Counted from the first letter of the stretch, positions 28,375-36,761 are shown. The stretch: 64,000 nt of DNA from an uncultured Clostridia bacterium (GCA_934481345.1 CAKSPF010000004.1:1-64000), one strand, 5' to 3'. Made by a program: numbers and translations. Notes: generated from the sequence alone by a model not told the origin.

Positions 28375-28401
28375 AAAAAAACCACCCTTTCGGATGGTTT
28401 T
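28375..28401 (-). terminator. Terminator of the two-component operon
   Basis: ACCATCC GAAA GGGTGGT hairpin (one U-G pair) followed by a run of T on the minus strand, 45 bp after the kinase stop. It sits inside the putative promoter region of the next transcription unit. Confidence 0.8.
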
Positions 28402-28405
28402 GTCG

Positions 28406-28435
28406 TAATTGGTCAATTTTGATACTCAATTGGTC
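28406..28435 (-). promoter_or_regulatory. 9-N12-9 direct repeat, candidate LytTR operator
   Basis: On the minus strand GACCAATTG (28427-28435), 12 bp, then GACCAATTA (28406-28414). AgrA, ComE and plantaricin-type LytTR regulators bind pairs of 9-bp direct repeats 12 bp apart. The site lies about 45-55 bp upstream of the likely start of transcription of the 84-residue protein gene, next to the operon for a LytTR regulator. Confidence 0.65.
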
Positions 28436-28445
28436 TTTTTGGAAT

Positions 28446-29717
28446 TTAAGAATTTAATATAATGCAGACAGCTAACGATTCGTTATCGTAACTGTATTTT
28501 ATGTTGCCGTCATATTTTCGTATTGCCGAAAGCATACTCTCTATTCCTATGCCTCGACTTTTGAGCATATTGTTTTCGACAGAAATATCATTTCTGCAAG
28601 GATTGCTGCACACAATAACAGTTTTGTCTGCAACCGTTCGGATATTGACCTTTATATCACCTTTTGAGTTACATTCTATACAGCCATTTACAGCGTTTTC
28701 CAACAAATTGGATAAAACAGCAACAAAATCCATATCGGATATTGCCGTGTTCTCCGTGACATCCGCTTCAACAGAAACAGAAATTCCGTTTTTTTGTGTT
28801 TTTGTGCAAAAGCTGTTTAATATAGCATTGACTGTAACATTCGAGCAAAAATCGTTTGATCTTGCTTCGTCAAGGCTATTGTTATATTGCTTCAGATAAT
28901 TCAAAGCCTCCTGAATTTCACCGTTTTTCAGCATGGCTTCAATATTTTGATTATGATGTCTGAAATCATGACGAACGGTTTTTGCCAACAGCTCATTTTC
29001 TTTTGCGGATTTAAGCTGACACTGCAAATAAGCTACATTTTGTTTGATCAATTCAGTATTGCTTTCGGCAATCATAGATTTAACTGTATCGAAAATAACC
29101 CATAAAATCGATAGGTAAATTAAAACAGCAACTGTAAAAAGCAAAACAAAACTGTTAAATTGCCAGTATTCGGCATTAAATATTACTACGAATAACGCGA
29201 ATACTATTAAAAACAAAAACGAAACAATGGATATGGAGTACCACGTTTTAAAGTTCTTTCCGGACACCGCTCTCACCGAACGGCGCCAAAAACGCATATA
29301 CATTATTGCCGCAGGAATAAACAGAGCTGTCCTTATTATATTTCTCGCATAAAATACAACAATTTTTGAAGAGTCCTTAAAAAGCAAGCTGCTCAGTATA
29401 AGCGAAATGCACATAAATATACTGAAAAAATCAGCATAGCTTATAAACAAAAAGATTTTCTTGCATACCGGGTCGGCAGAGATAAACATAAAAACAAAAA
29501 GCGCCGCAATAATCGTACTCGTAAACGAAATGGCATAAAAAGGCAGACTGCTTCCGAATATGGTATAAGACAGCATTGAAAGACACGTAAAAACAACAAA
29601 GTAACCAAAGTATATAAGTGCCGTTTTGCGTGCGCAATATTTCAGCTCTGTCATAGCAAAAAACGAAATCAAGTGCGAAACCCCTATCATGATCACTGCC
29701 GCAAATACATGTATCAT
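28446..29717 (-). CDS. AgrC-like sensor histidine kinase (GHKL ATPase)
   Basis: 423 residues. The N-terminal half is about six membrane helices without a large extracellular domain. The phosphoacceptor is in VRHDFRHHNQNIE (about residue 250), followed by the GHKL ATPase with LLENAVNGCIE (N box) and SRGIGIESM (G box). This is the HPK10/AgrC type that usually senses peptides or hydrophobic signals. ATGA overlap with the regulator gene. No AgrB/AgrD-like genes are visible nearby. Confidence 0.9.
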   Translation of the reverse strand: MIHVFAAVIMIGVSHLISFFAMTELKYCARKTALIYFGYFVVFTCLSMLSYTIFGSSLPFYAISFTSTIIAALFVFMFISADPVCKKIFLFISYADFFSIFMCISLILSSLLFKDSSKIVVFYARNIIRTALFIPAAIMYMRFWRRSVRAVSGKNFKTWYSISIVSFLFLIVFALFVVIFNAEYWQFNSFVLLFTVAVLIYLSILWVIFDTVKSMIAESNTELIKQNVAYLQCQLKSAKENELLAKTVRHDFRHHNQNIEAMLKNGEIQEALNYLKQYNNSLDEARSNDFCSNVTVNAILNSFCTKTQKNGISVSVEADVTENTAISDMDFVAVLSNLLENAVNGCIECNSKGDIKVNIRTVADKTVIVCSNPCRNDISVENNMLKSRGIGIESMLSAIRKYDGNIKYSYDNESLAVCIILNS

Positions 29718-30439
29718 TTCATCGCCTCATTTCGGTAAAATTCAAAATATTGTTCTTTTACATTGTTCCTGAGCCGTCTCGGAACAGGTATGCTTTGTCC
29801 GTTTATCATAATAAGTTCGGTTTGAAGAATACTTTGCACACATCTTAAATTTACAACATATGAAGCTCCGACCGATATAAAGCCTTTTTCATCATTAAAT
29901 ATATTTTTCATATCGGCAAGCGTTGTGCGTGTTTTTATATTTTCTCCCGATTTTAAGTATATTTCAACATTATGGTTTTTCGATTCCATATACAGCACCT
30001 GATATAAGTCAATGCGGTGTATCTCCCTGCCGCACGTCACGGGCACAAACAAACGACTGTTTCTTTTATCAATAACTCTGTCAAGCGTGTCAATAAGCCT
30101 TTCTTTAGTAAACGGTTTTGTCAGATAGTCGTTGACATGCAGCGCAAACGCTTCAACAGCAAAATCGGAGCTGGTAGTCAAAAAGATGATATCCGTGTCA
30201 TCTCCGCTTTTGTTTTGAAGCTCCTTTGCAATTTCGGTTCCCAGAACGCCCGGCATACAAATGTCAAGAAGCGCAATATCCGGAATACCGTTTTTGTTTA
30301 TGTCATCCAGCATATCAAGAGGATTTAAGAAACAGGTGATTGTAACAAACAACTCCGGATGCGTTTTTGCATATTCGGATACAATCTGTTTTATGTTTTC
30401 AAGTTCATTTATCCGGTCATCACATATCACGATATTCAT
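29714..30439 (-). CDS. LytTR-family response regulator
   Basis: 241 residues. Receiver domain with acidic pair ICDDRINELEN and phosphoacceptor Asp in IALLDICMPG, Lys in YLTKPFTKE. LytTR DNA-binding domain from about 130 (REIHRIDLYQVLYMESKNHNVEIY, ISVGASYVVNLRCV). Start ATG with GGAGG 8 nt upstream. Likely acts on the direct repeat at 28406-28435; autoregulation is possible because the leader is long. Confidence 0.92.
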   Translation of the reverse strand: MNIVICDDRINELENIKQIVSEYAKTHPELFVTITCFLNPLDMLDDINKNGIPDIALLDICMPGVLGTEIAKELQNKSGDDTDIIFLTTSSDFAVEAFALHVNDYLTKPFTKERLIDTLDRVIDKRNSRLFVPVTCGREIHRIDLYQVLYMESKNHNVEIYLKSGENIKTRTTLADMKNIFNDEKGFISVGASYVVNLRCVQSILQTELIMINGQSIPVPRRLRNNVKEQYFEFYRNEAMK

Positions 30440-30513
30440 TCTTAAAACCTCCATTCAGACTCAATGCAATTCTTCCGCAATGCCGCAGTCAGGCAAATAA
30501 TATTCAGCTTATA

Positions 30514-30566
30514 GCAAAAAGGTACACTCTACCCCTTTTTGAGTGAGGAAAAGTGTATCTTTTTGC
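30514..30566 (-). other. Long hairpin in the leader of the two-component operon
   Basis: GCAAAAAG(A/G)TACACT and AGTGTA(C/T)CTTTTTGC form a 15-bp inverted repeat around 23 nt. Read leftward it has one A-C mismatch and a U-rich 3' arm; read rightward it pairs fully with one G-U. Could be an attenuator or a mobile palindromic element. Confidence 0.55.
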
Positions 30567-30618
30567 TTTAGTTGTCTTTTGAAAAAATGGCAGACCTATA
30601 GTGTATGTATCTATATCG

Positions 30619-30647
30619 ATTTTACGCCAAGCAACCCAGTCTGTCAA
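30619..30647 (-). promoter_or_regulatory. Promoter P2 of the LytTR two-component operon
   Basis: TTGACA (30642-30647), 17 bp, TAAAAT (30619-30624) on the minus strand, giving a leader of about 170 nt before the regulator gene. Confidence 0.7.
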
Positions 30648-30683
30648 GCCTTTTTTAATATTTTTTCTTTTAAGTTTTATATA

Positions 30684-30712
30684 ATTATACCACATACTTT
30701 ATGCTTTGTCAT
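30684..30712 (-). promoter_or_regulatory. Promoter P1 of the LytTR two-component operon
   Basis: ATGACA (30707-30712), 17 bp, TATAAT (30684-30689) with a TGG extended -10, minus strand. Tandem with P2, 65 bp upstream of it. Confidence 0.6.
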
Positions 30713-30752
30713 CATTCCAAAGTATGATTTTAATTTTTTCATCACTATGCAT

Positions 30753-30801
30753 AAAAAGCAACCCTCACCGCCCTGCAGTTTTGAAGTTGGTAAAGGTTGC
30801 T
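30753..30801 (-). terminator. Probable terminator after the 30.9-35.6 kb operon
   Basis: AGCAACC pairs with GGTTGCT around a 31-nt loop, followed on the minus strand by TTTTTATG. Located 130 bp after the SanA-like gene. The 7-bp stem with a large loop makes it weaker than other terminators here. The rest of 30713-30934 shows no gene apart from a 22-codon open stretch noted under findings. Confidence 0.5.
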
Positions 30802-30934
30802 GTAATCAATTTCAGAATTATTCCGCTCCGGTAAGTTCTTTTTCAAGCGGTATTGCAAGAAATTTTATGCTGTAACCGATGTTTTTTCATATAAGTTGAT
30901 GCGTTAAGTTAATGAACTTAATGTTTGAAATCTA

Positions 30935-31627
30935 TCAGTCGTTTGTTATATCTCCGTCACCGCTTACGGGAATTGTTTCTCCGAGATATGTAGATTTCGG
31001 TTTAAATACCGTCTTTACAAAGTCCTTGCACCTTGCAAGGATTTCCCGTGCCTCGCGGTTTAACTGCCCCCAATATGTGCGGTAATCAGAGTCCACGCCG
31101 TAAGCCTCAATTCCGAGTTTTTCTGCAATATACAAAGCACGGTACAAATGATATTTCTGTGTTACGACTATGATCCTGTCTGCTTCAAATATTTCTTTGG
31201 CGCGGTATATACTGTCGTATGTAGAAAACCCTGCATGATCCATAAAAACATCGCTTGACGGAACTTCTGAATCAACAGCAGCCTGTTTCATCGCATTGAC
31301 TTCATCGTATGACTTTCTGCCATGATCGCCGCTCATAATGATTTTCGGAGCAGCACCTTTTTTATACAATTCAATGCCTCTTTTGATTCTGTCCGAAAGC
31401 ATATCGCTCGGTTTTCCGTCTTCTTTTACCTGACAGCCGAGAACCACAATACAATCAGCGTTTTTATATGCCGCTTCTTCGGAGGTAATTATATTTCTTT
31501 CCCCAATCCGCTTTACATAGGCATTTATTCCAAAAACCGCTGCAATGCCTGTAACTGCAAGGCAGACAATTATGATAAGCGCTATTATAAATACTTTTTT
31601 CTTCACGGTTATATCAGCTCTTTTCAT
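30935..31627 (-). CDS. SanA/YdcF-family (DUF218) membrane-anchored protein
   Basis: 230 residues. N-terminal membrane helix (about 10-32), then the DUF218 fold: ADCIVVLGCQV, KIIMSGDHG, VIVVTQKYHLYRALYIAEKLGI. SanA and ElyC homologues affect envelope permeability or undecaprenyl-phosphate use; biochemical activity is not settled. Start ATG has no strong ribosome site, and it follows the isochorismatase-like gene by 18 bp, so coupling is likely. Confidence 0.85.
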   Translation of the reverse strand: MKRADITVKKKVFIIALIIIVCLAVTGIAAVFGINAYVKRIGERNIITSEEAAYKNADCIVVLGCQVKEDGKPSDMLSDRIKRGIELYKKGAAPKIIMSGDHGRKSYDEVNAMKQAAVDSEVPSSDVFMDHAGFSTYDSIYRAKEIFEADRIIVVTQKYHLYRALYIAEKLGIEAYGVDSDYRTYWGQLNREAREILARCKDFVKTVFKPKSTYLGETIPVSGDGDITND

Positions 31628-31645
31628 CAGTATTTATTTAATCAG

Positions 31646-32152
31646 CTATATTATCTCAATCTGCACTGCTCTCATTGCGTCAAGTGCCGTATTATGACTT
31701 TCACTGCTTACTCCGGCACAGCATTTTTGGTCTACAGTTACCCTTGCTTCCGGAAATGCGGCTTTAAGTATCATGGCATTTGAAATTACGCATATATCCG
31801 TGCATAATCCGCAAAGCTCTATTTCTTCTGCCTTTTCACCGAAATTTTTCAGTATATCCGGCAGTTCAATACTTCCGAAGCTCACCTTGTCTGTCACGGT
31901 ATCTGCATACGGTTTTAATTCATCGCAAATCTGCCAGCCTGCCGTATCCTTTATGCAATGCTTCACCGGGAGCTTCTTCCCTTCCTGAGTCTGCAAGTAA
32001 TCTTCAAAATGCGTATCTCTCGTGAATATAACTTTGCCGTCAAAATTTTTTACTTTTCGTACCACATTGTCCACAATTGCCTCAGCAGCTTTGCTTCCGA
32101 GGCTTCCCGTTATAAAATCTTTCTGCATGTCCACAACAATTAAATATTTCAT
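31646..32152 (-). CDS. Isochorismatase-like cysteine hydrolase (nicotinamidase-like)
   Basis: 168 residues. Catalytic Asp in VVDMQKDFITGSLG, a Lys in the DKVSFGS region and catalytic Cys in CGLCTDICVISNAM complete the D-K-C triad; the cis-peptide motif precedes the Cys. HxxxH metal ligands are partly visible (DTHFEDY). Nicotinamide deamidation is the best guess from length and motifs. ATG with AAGGAG 8 nt upstream. Confidence 0.85.
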   Translation of the reverse strand: MKYLIVVDMQKDFITGSLGSKAAEAIVDNVVRKVKNFDGKVIFTRDTHFEDYLQTQEGKKLPVKHCIKDTAGWQICDELKPYADTVTDKVSFGSIELPDILKNFGEKAEEIELCGLCTDICVISNAMILKAAFPEARVTVDQKCCAGVSSESHNTALDAMRAVQIEII

Positions 32153-32168
32153 TTTGGTTTCTCCTTTT

Positions 32169-33032
32169 TTATACTGTTTTATGATTTTTCAGAAATCCCA
32201 AAACCACACGTTCAATGCCGGCAAGGTCTTTTACAATACGGATATTTTCAAAATCATTTTCCATAAGCTCTTTTACAGGCGTATGAAGTCCGCACCCCAC
32301 CTCAAAAGCAAGCATACCGCCGCATTTAAGGCACGAACGGATGTTTTCCGTAACCGCACGGTAGAATATCATGCCGTCGCCACCGCCGTCAAGAGCAAGA
32401 TGCGGTTCGTAATCCTTTACGTTTTTTTCGAGAGTATCTATAACCCCTGTCGGAATATACGGCGGATTTGAAACCACGCAGTCTGCCATATATCCTTCAA
32501 ACGGTTTTCTTATATCATGTTTTAAAAAAATACATCTGCCGTCAACAGAATTGTTTTTTGCATTTTTGCGGGCAATTTCAAGCGCGTTTTCACTTATATC
32601 CACCCCCGCAACCGACGCATGCGGCAGATATTTTGCCAGTGACACCGCAATAGCTCCCGAACCTGTGCACATATCAATAATTACAGGTTCTTTCCCGTCA
32701 AAATTTCTTATGACTTCCTCACAGAGAATTTCCGTATCGGGCCTCGGAATGAGCACATTCTCATCAACATAAAAATCAATCGACATAAACTCGCGGCGGT
32801 TCAGTATATATGCAAGCGGTTCACCGCCGGCACAGCGGTTGATAAGCTTTTCAAAATCTTTAATCTGATTTTCCGTAAGGCAGTCTGATCTGTGAACGGT
32901 AAGATACAAACTGTCACACCCAAGCACACTGCAAAGCAATGCCCGTGCATTAGTGCCCGGCGACTCCGTTAAGGTTTCATTAAGCAAAGCGATGCCCTCT
33001 TTCAGAGCATCGCCTATAGTTTTTTTTACCAT
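32169..33032 (-). CDS. prmC: Peptide chain release factor N5-glutamine methyltransferase
   Basis: 287 residues, usual length. N-terminal helical domain, then a Rossmann methyltransferase with SAM motif IIDMCTGSGAIAVSLA and the substrate-binding NPPYIPTG. Methylates the GGQ glutamine of release factors. ATG with GAGGATG upstream; overlaps the stop of the DUF1385 gene by 7 bp. Usually next to prfA, which is absent here. Confidence 0.93.
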   Translation of the reverse strand: MVKKTIGDALKEGIALLNETLTESPGTNARALLCSVLGCDSLYLTVHRSDCLTENQIKDFEKLINRCAGGEPLAYILNRREFMSIDFYVDENVLIPRPDTEILCEEVIRNFDGKEPVIIDMCTGSGAIAVSLAKYLPHASVAGVDISENALEIARKNAKNNSVDGRCIFLKHDIRKPFEGYMADCVVSNPPYIPTGVIDTLEKNVKDYEPHLALDGGGDGMIFYRAVTENIRSCLKCGGMLAFEVGCGLHTPVKELMENDFENIRIVKDLAGIERVVLGFLKNHKTV

Positions 33033-33988
33033 TTGTCATCCTCTTTATTATCGGTGAGCACTGCTTTCAGCGAAGCGATTGCCACTTCAAGCTGACTGTC
33101 GTCCGGCTCGCGCGTTGTTATTTTCTGAAGCCAGAGTCCGGGCTGAATGAGCAGCGCCACAAATCTGTTTTTACTTCTTCCGGCAATTTTTATCATTTCA
33201 TAGGAAAGTCCCGCCACAACAGGCAGCAGCAGCAGCCTGTACAGCATATTCTGCCACATGCTTCCCCACCTTAAAAGCGAAAATATAATTATACTTACCA
33301 CCATTACAAAAAGCAAAAAGCTTGTGCCGCATCTCGGATGCAGTCTTGAGTGTGTACGGGCATTTTCCACGGTAAGTTCGTCACCGCTCTCGTAGGTAGC
33401 TATGGTCTTATGCTCCGCACCGTGATACTCAAAAACGCGCTGAATGTCTTTCATTCTCGATACCAGCAGAAGATACCCGAGGAAAATCAACATTCTGATA
33501 ACACCCTCGGAGATATTTAAAATCACATGACTGTCCGTGAAGTTTTTGACAACCGTAGCAAGCGCATTTGGCAGAAGCATAAAAATTCCCACGCTGAAAA
33601 TAAGAGCAATTACCACAGAAAAGTATATTGCTATATCCTTAACCTTATCGCCGAATTTATCGTCAAGCCATTTTTCAAATTTAGACGGTTTATATCCTTC
33701 ATCATCCTCTATATCCATCTGATCTGCCGAAAACATCAGGCATTTCATACCCGTTATCATGGATTCAAAGAATGCCACCACACCTCTTACAATCGGAATT
33801 TTATTAAGTTTATACTTTGTTATTACCGAATAAACGGGCTGTTTATCAATAACGATGCTTCCGTCGGACTTGCGCACCGCCGTTGCTATTTCCTTCGGGC
33901 CTCTCATCATAACGCCCTCAATAACTGCCTGACCGCCTATGCTCGTTATGTGCTTAGGCGACTTATCATATGTTTGTTTATCTTTCAT
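33026..33988 (-). CDS. DUF1385 membrane protein (YqhQ-like)
   Basis: 320 residues. Characteristic IGGQAVIEGVMMRGP near the N-terminus, four or so membrane helices in the middle, and GAEHKTI and HPRCGTSFLL motifs. The family is conserved in Bacillota but has no established function. Start ATG with AAAGGA 8 nt upstream. Pairing with prmC is common in Clostridia. Confidence 0.9.
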   Translation of the reverse strand: MKDKQTYDKSPKHITSIGGQAVIEGVMMRGPKEIATAVRKSDGSIVIDKQPVYSVITKYKLNKIPIVRGVVAFFESMITGMKCLMFSADQMDIEDDEGYKPSKFEKWLDDKFGDKVKDIAIYFSVVIALIFSVGIFMLLPNALATVVKNFTDSHVILNISEGVIRMLIFLGYLLLVSRMKDIQRVFEYHGAEHKTIATYESGDELTVENARTHSRLHPRCGTSFLLFVMVVSIIIFSLLRWGSMWQNMLYRLLLLPVVAGLSYEMIKIAGRSKNRFVALLIQPGLWLQKITTREPDDSQLEVAIASLKAVLTDNKEDDKW

Positions 33989-34093
33989 TAAATCAATCCT
34001 TTCGGAGTTATACCCACAAAAATTCATACTACTATTATACAACCGTACTTGTTTATAGTCAACATCAAAAAAATTAACGAATTGTAAATAATG

Positions 34094-34768
34094 TCATTTT
34101 ATGTCACAAACGCTCAAAACACCGTCATTTACCGTGAACTTTATTTCCATATCCGCATATGAGACGGTATAAATCCGATTACCGTCCGCCTTGTATGACG
34201 GTCTGGGATCGTTTTGCAAAACTGCATATACCGTTTCACGGTGTTTTTGAGGTATTTTACCCAGAAGCTTCTGCGGTATTTCAACAGTCAGGGCATAGTC
34301 TGCCGTTTCATCGGCAAAACCGCAAACGGCGTTCGGGTGACTGTCCGTATATGCGAGATACGGTTTTATATCAAATATCGGTGTTCCGCTGAGAATATCC
34401 GCACCCGAAACATGCAAAACCGCTCCGAGTTCCTTGGTATACTCTATTTTCTCAAGCTTTACGGACGAAAGACCTATTTCGTTCGGGCGAAAAGGCGAAC
34501 GGGTTGCAAATACGCCCGTTCTTTTGTTACCGCCGAGCCGCGGAGGACGGACCGTAGGCGACCAACCGTTTCTGACGCTCTTTGAAAAATGCCAGATAAG
34601 CCATATGTGCGAATATCCGTCAAGCCCTCTCACCGCGTCCGCATTGCGATACTGCGGTTCAAATACTATTTTTCCCGTTGCCGGAGCGAGTCCGCTCTGA
34701 CGCGGTATACCGAATTTTTCTTTATAATCGGTATAAATATGTGCTATAACATCAAACTCTGTTTTCAT
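34094..34768 (-). CDS. trmO: tRNA N6-threonylcarbamoyladenosine methyltransferase TrmO
   Basis: 224 residues. TsaA/TrmO beta-barrel motifs: GLDGYSHIWLIWHF, RPPRLGGNKRTGVFATRSPFRPNEIGLS, and DILSGTPIFDIKPYLAYTD. Methylates t6A37 of threonine tRNAs using SAM. Overlaps the stop of the epimerase gene by 4 bp. C-terminal about 70 residues form the usual second domain (NDPRPSYK). Confidence 0.93.
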   Translation of the reverse strand: MKTEFDVIAHIYTDYKEKFGIPRQSGLAPATGKIVFEPQYRNADAVRGLDGYSHIWLIWHFSKSVRNGWSPTVRPPRLGGNKRTGVFATRSPFRPNEIGLSSVKLEKIEYTKELGAVLHVSGADILSGTPIFDIKPYLAYTDSHPNAVCGFADETADYALTVEIPQKLLGKIPQKHRETVYAVLQNDPRPSYKADGNRIYTVSYADMEIKFTVNDGVLSVCDIK

Positions 34769-35580
34769 CTTACCGCTCCGCTTTCAAAAATATATGTTTC
34801 TTCACCGTCGGTAAGCACGCTGCCGCAGTCGAGCCATATTCCTCTTTGCGTGGCTGTCCGGCGCAGGATTTCCACCGCGTCCGCTTCTTTCGGAAGTTCT
34901 GCCGTTTCTACCGGCAAGCCCTTTGCGTCAAATACGAACTCATCATCTTTTTCAATAAGTGTATATGCCTCTCCGACAAGCTCTATCCCTATGTCGCAGT
35001 TAACTACGCGCTTTATTTTGCTATCGGCTCCGCCGAGATAAAAACCGGTTTTTAAATATCCGACCGACACCGTCAAATCGGATTTTACACATTCGCCCTG
35101 CACTCCGAAATCACCGTTTAATCCGCTGTTTATGTCAACGCTTACTACCGTTTTGCCGCTTGAGTTTATCTTATCAACGGCAGTCTTTACTTCTGCGGAA
35201 ACCTTGCCTTTGAAGCCTGTACCCAAAATGCAGTCTGCAATTGCATCATAACCGTCAAAGGCTGTATTTTCGTTAATAATTGTACTTTCTATGTCTTCCG
35301 CTTTGCACTTTTCATAGTAATAAAGTCCGTCTGCCGAGAATTTGTTTTTTACAAGAAACAAAGTGCAGCCGATGCCGTTTGCCTTCAAAAGGAGGGCAAG
35401 AACATAGCCGTCACCCGCATTGTTTCCGCTGCCGCATACCACGGCAACCCGGCCGTGCCACGGAAAGCTTTTGAAAACCGCCTCCCCTGCTCTGTACATA
35501 AGGGTTTTGCTGTCAGTAAAATTTTTTATGGTATATGCGTCGCTTTCGCGCATGGTTCTGACCGATATTATTTTTTTCAT
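34765..35580 (-). CDS. NAD(P)H-hydrate epimerase (YjeF N-terminal domain)
   Basis: 271 residues. Motifs VCGSGNNAGDGYVLALLL, DAIADCILGTGFKG and VVSVDINSGLNGDFG define the YjeF_N epimerase, which repairs hydrated NAD(P)H. The partner ADP-dependent dehydratase domain is missing; instead there is a tail of about 60 residues (from LIEKDDEFVFDAKGLP) with no recognised motif. ATG with GGAG 7 nt upstream. Confidence 0.88.
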   Translation of the reverse strand: MKKIISVRTMRESDAYTIKNFTDSKTLMYRAGEAVFKSFPWHGRVAVVCGSGNNAGDGYVLALLLKANGIGCTLFLVKNKFSADGLYYYEKCKAEDIESTIINENTAFDGYDAIADCILGTGFKGKVSAEVKTAVDKINSSGKTVVSVDINSGLNGDFGVQGECVKSDLTVSVGYLKTGFYLGGADSKIKRVVNCDIGIELVGEAYTLIEKDDEFVFDAKGLPVETAELPKEADAVEILRRTATQRGIWLDCGSVLTDGEETYIFESGAVR

Positions 35581-35629
35581 AATAATCTCCATTCTGCCGC
35601 CCTGCGCCGGCACAAAGAGTAATGAAAAT

Positions 35630-35756
35630 CTCTTATCGACAGGGCAAGGAATGACAAGAGATTATTACGCCCATGTGCGTTTCCGGGCAAAGCGGGAATT
35701 TTTCGCACGGGCAATTAAATTCTGAGGCTGACGTGAAAGTTCCTTTCGTGTCAGCT
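35630..35756 (-). other. Structured leader or intergenic RNA region
   Basis: Between the AraC gene and the epimerase gene, three inverted repeats are packed in 125 bp: GCTGAC..GAAAG/CTTTC..GTCAGC (35724-35756), GCCCGTGCG/CGCACATGGGC (about 35668-35715) and AATCTCTT/AAGAGATT (about 35620-35662). No U-run follows any of them. Confidence 0.45.
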
Positions 35757-35758
35757 CC

Positions 35759-36595
35759 TTAATTCACATTGCGCTTATCTGCATAACTGCTCGGAGAATA
35801 ACCCGTTTTTTCCTTAAACAGTCTTGAAAAGTATGACGGGCTTGTAAACCCGAGAAGGTCTGAAATCTCATTTACGCTGTACAAACCGCTTTTCAAAAGC
35901 TGTTTTGATTTTTGCAGCTTTTTATTCAATACATATTCTTTCGGCGAACATCCGCTGTATTTTTTAAAAAGTCTTCTGAAGCATGACGGTGTAATGGAAC
36001 AAAGCTTCGCTGCCGCCGACACATTTATATATCCGTTTATATTGTCCTCAATGTATTTTATGCCCTTGGATATGATGCTGTACTCCTTTGCCTTTGACGG
36101 ATTTACCATGGTTTTGTGCAGTTCTCCGATGTCGTTTAATACAGACAAAAGATACATTTTCATTTTAACCGTTGAGCTGTCTATGCTCTCATATTCGTTT
36201 GCAAGGGAATACATACTTTCTGTTATGCTGTAAGCAGAATTTTCGCAAACCACTGTCACATCCTGAGCAAAAGCCACCTCATCTCCGCGGCAGTTATCCA
36301 TGTCAAAGTTAACTAAATATGCGTTAAAATCATTTTCGGAAATATTTTTGAAAGTTATTTTGTACATTACCGATTTTGGAATATACAGCAAATCGCCGTC
36401 TTTAGCATTTATTATTGCTCCGGTATTGGTGCGAACCGCTGCGGTACAGCCGTTAAGCAGCAAAAATCCATGAAATTTCCGCGGCATATCCGCATAGCTG
36501 TAAAATGCACCGGTATGCCATTTTTGTTTCCTTGAAAAAACATGGTGAATACTGAAATCTTTTTCATGGATTTTTTCAAACGGTATCATTTCCAT
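35759..36595 (-). CDS. AraC-family transcriptional regulator
   Basis: 278 residues. N-terminal cupin-like sensor domain (FHGFLLLNGCTAAVRTNTGA, DGDLLYIPKSV) and C-terminal double HTH (INVSAAAKLCSITPSCFRRLFKKYSGCSPKEYV, ISDLLGFTSPSYFSRLFKEKTGYSPS). Divergent from the beta-galactosidase gene with a 187-bp shared region, so it probably controls it in response to a sugar. ATG with GGGAAT about 8 nt upstream. Confidence 0.92.
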   Translation of the reverse strand: MEMIPFEKIHEKDFSIHHVFSRKQKWHTGAFYSYADMPRKFHGFLLLNGCTAAVRTNTGAIINAKDGDLLYIPKSVMYKITFKNISENDFNAYLVNFDMDNCRGDEVAFAQDVTVVCENSAYSITESMYSLANEYESIDSSTVKMKMYLLSVLNDIGELHKTMVNPSKAKEYSIISKGIKYIEDNINGYINVSAAAKLCSITPSCFRRLFKKYSGCSPKEYVLNKKLQKSKQLLKSGLYSVNEISDLLGFTSPSYFSRLFKEKTGYSPSSYADKRNVN

Positions 36596-36643
36596 AAGAA
36601 TATTCCCTTTCCTTTTTCTTTATTTTATTACATATATCCGATA

Positions 36644-36696
36644 ATGTCAAACGTTTACTTCAATATGCGGAATTGCTTGTTAAAAAAATGTCAAAC
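36644..36696. promoter_or_regulatory. Candidate AraC operator: two 9-bp direct repeats
   Basis: ATGTCAAAC occurs at 36644-36652 and 36688-36696, 44 bp apart (about four helical turns), upstream of the galactosidase promoter at 36733. The placement fits an activator with two half-sites or two dimers. Confidence 0.45.
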
Positions 36697-36732
36697 ATAC
36701 CGAAATATACTGTCGTCATTGTGCATTATGAA

Positions 36733-36761
36733 TTGTCTGAGCGCCCAAACTAATATATAAT
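36733..36761 (+). promoter_or_regulatory. Promoter of the beta-galactosidase gene
   Basis: TTGTCT (36733-36738), 17 bp, TATAAT (36756-36761), about 20 bp before the start codon region. Confidence 0.7.

Noticed and set aside
28446..30439. Possible agr-type peptide quorum system
   Set aside because: The kinase and regulator are AgrC/AgrA-like, but no AgrB membrane protease or AgrD-like peptide gene was seen in the flanking sequence, so only a two-component system is supported.
30504..30695. 63-codon open frame on the minus strand upstream of the LytTR regulator
   Set aside because: It spans the P2 promoter and the palindrome, has no ribosome site, and its sequence is explained by these elements. 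I do not call it a gene, although similar frames may appear wherever the palindrome is repeated.
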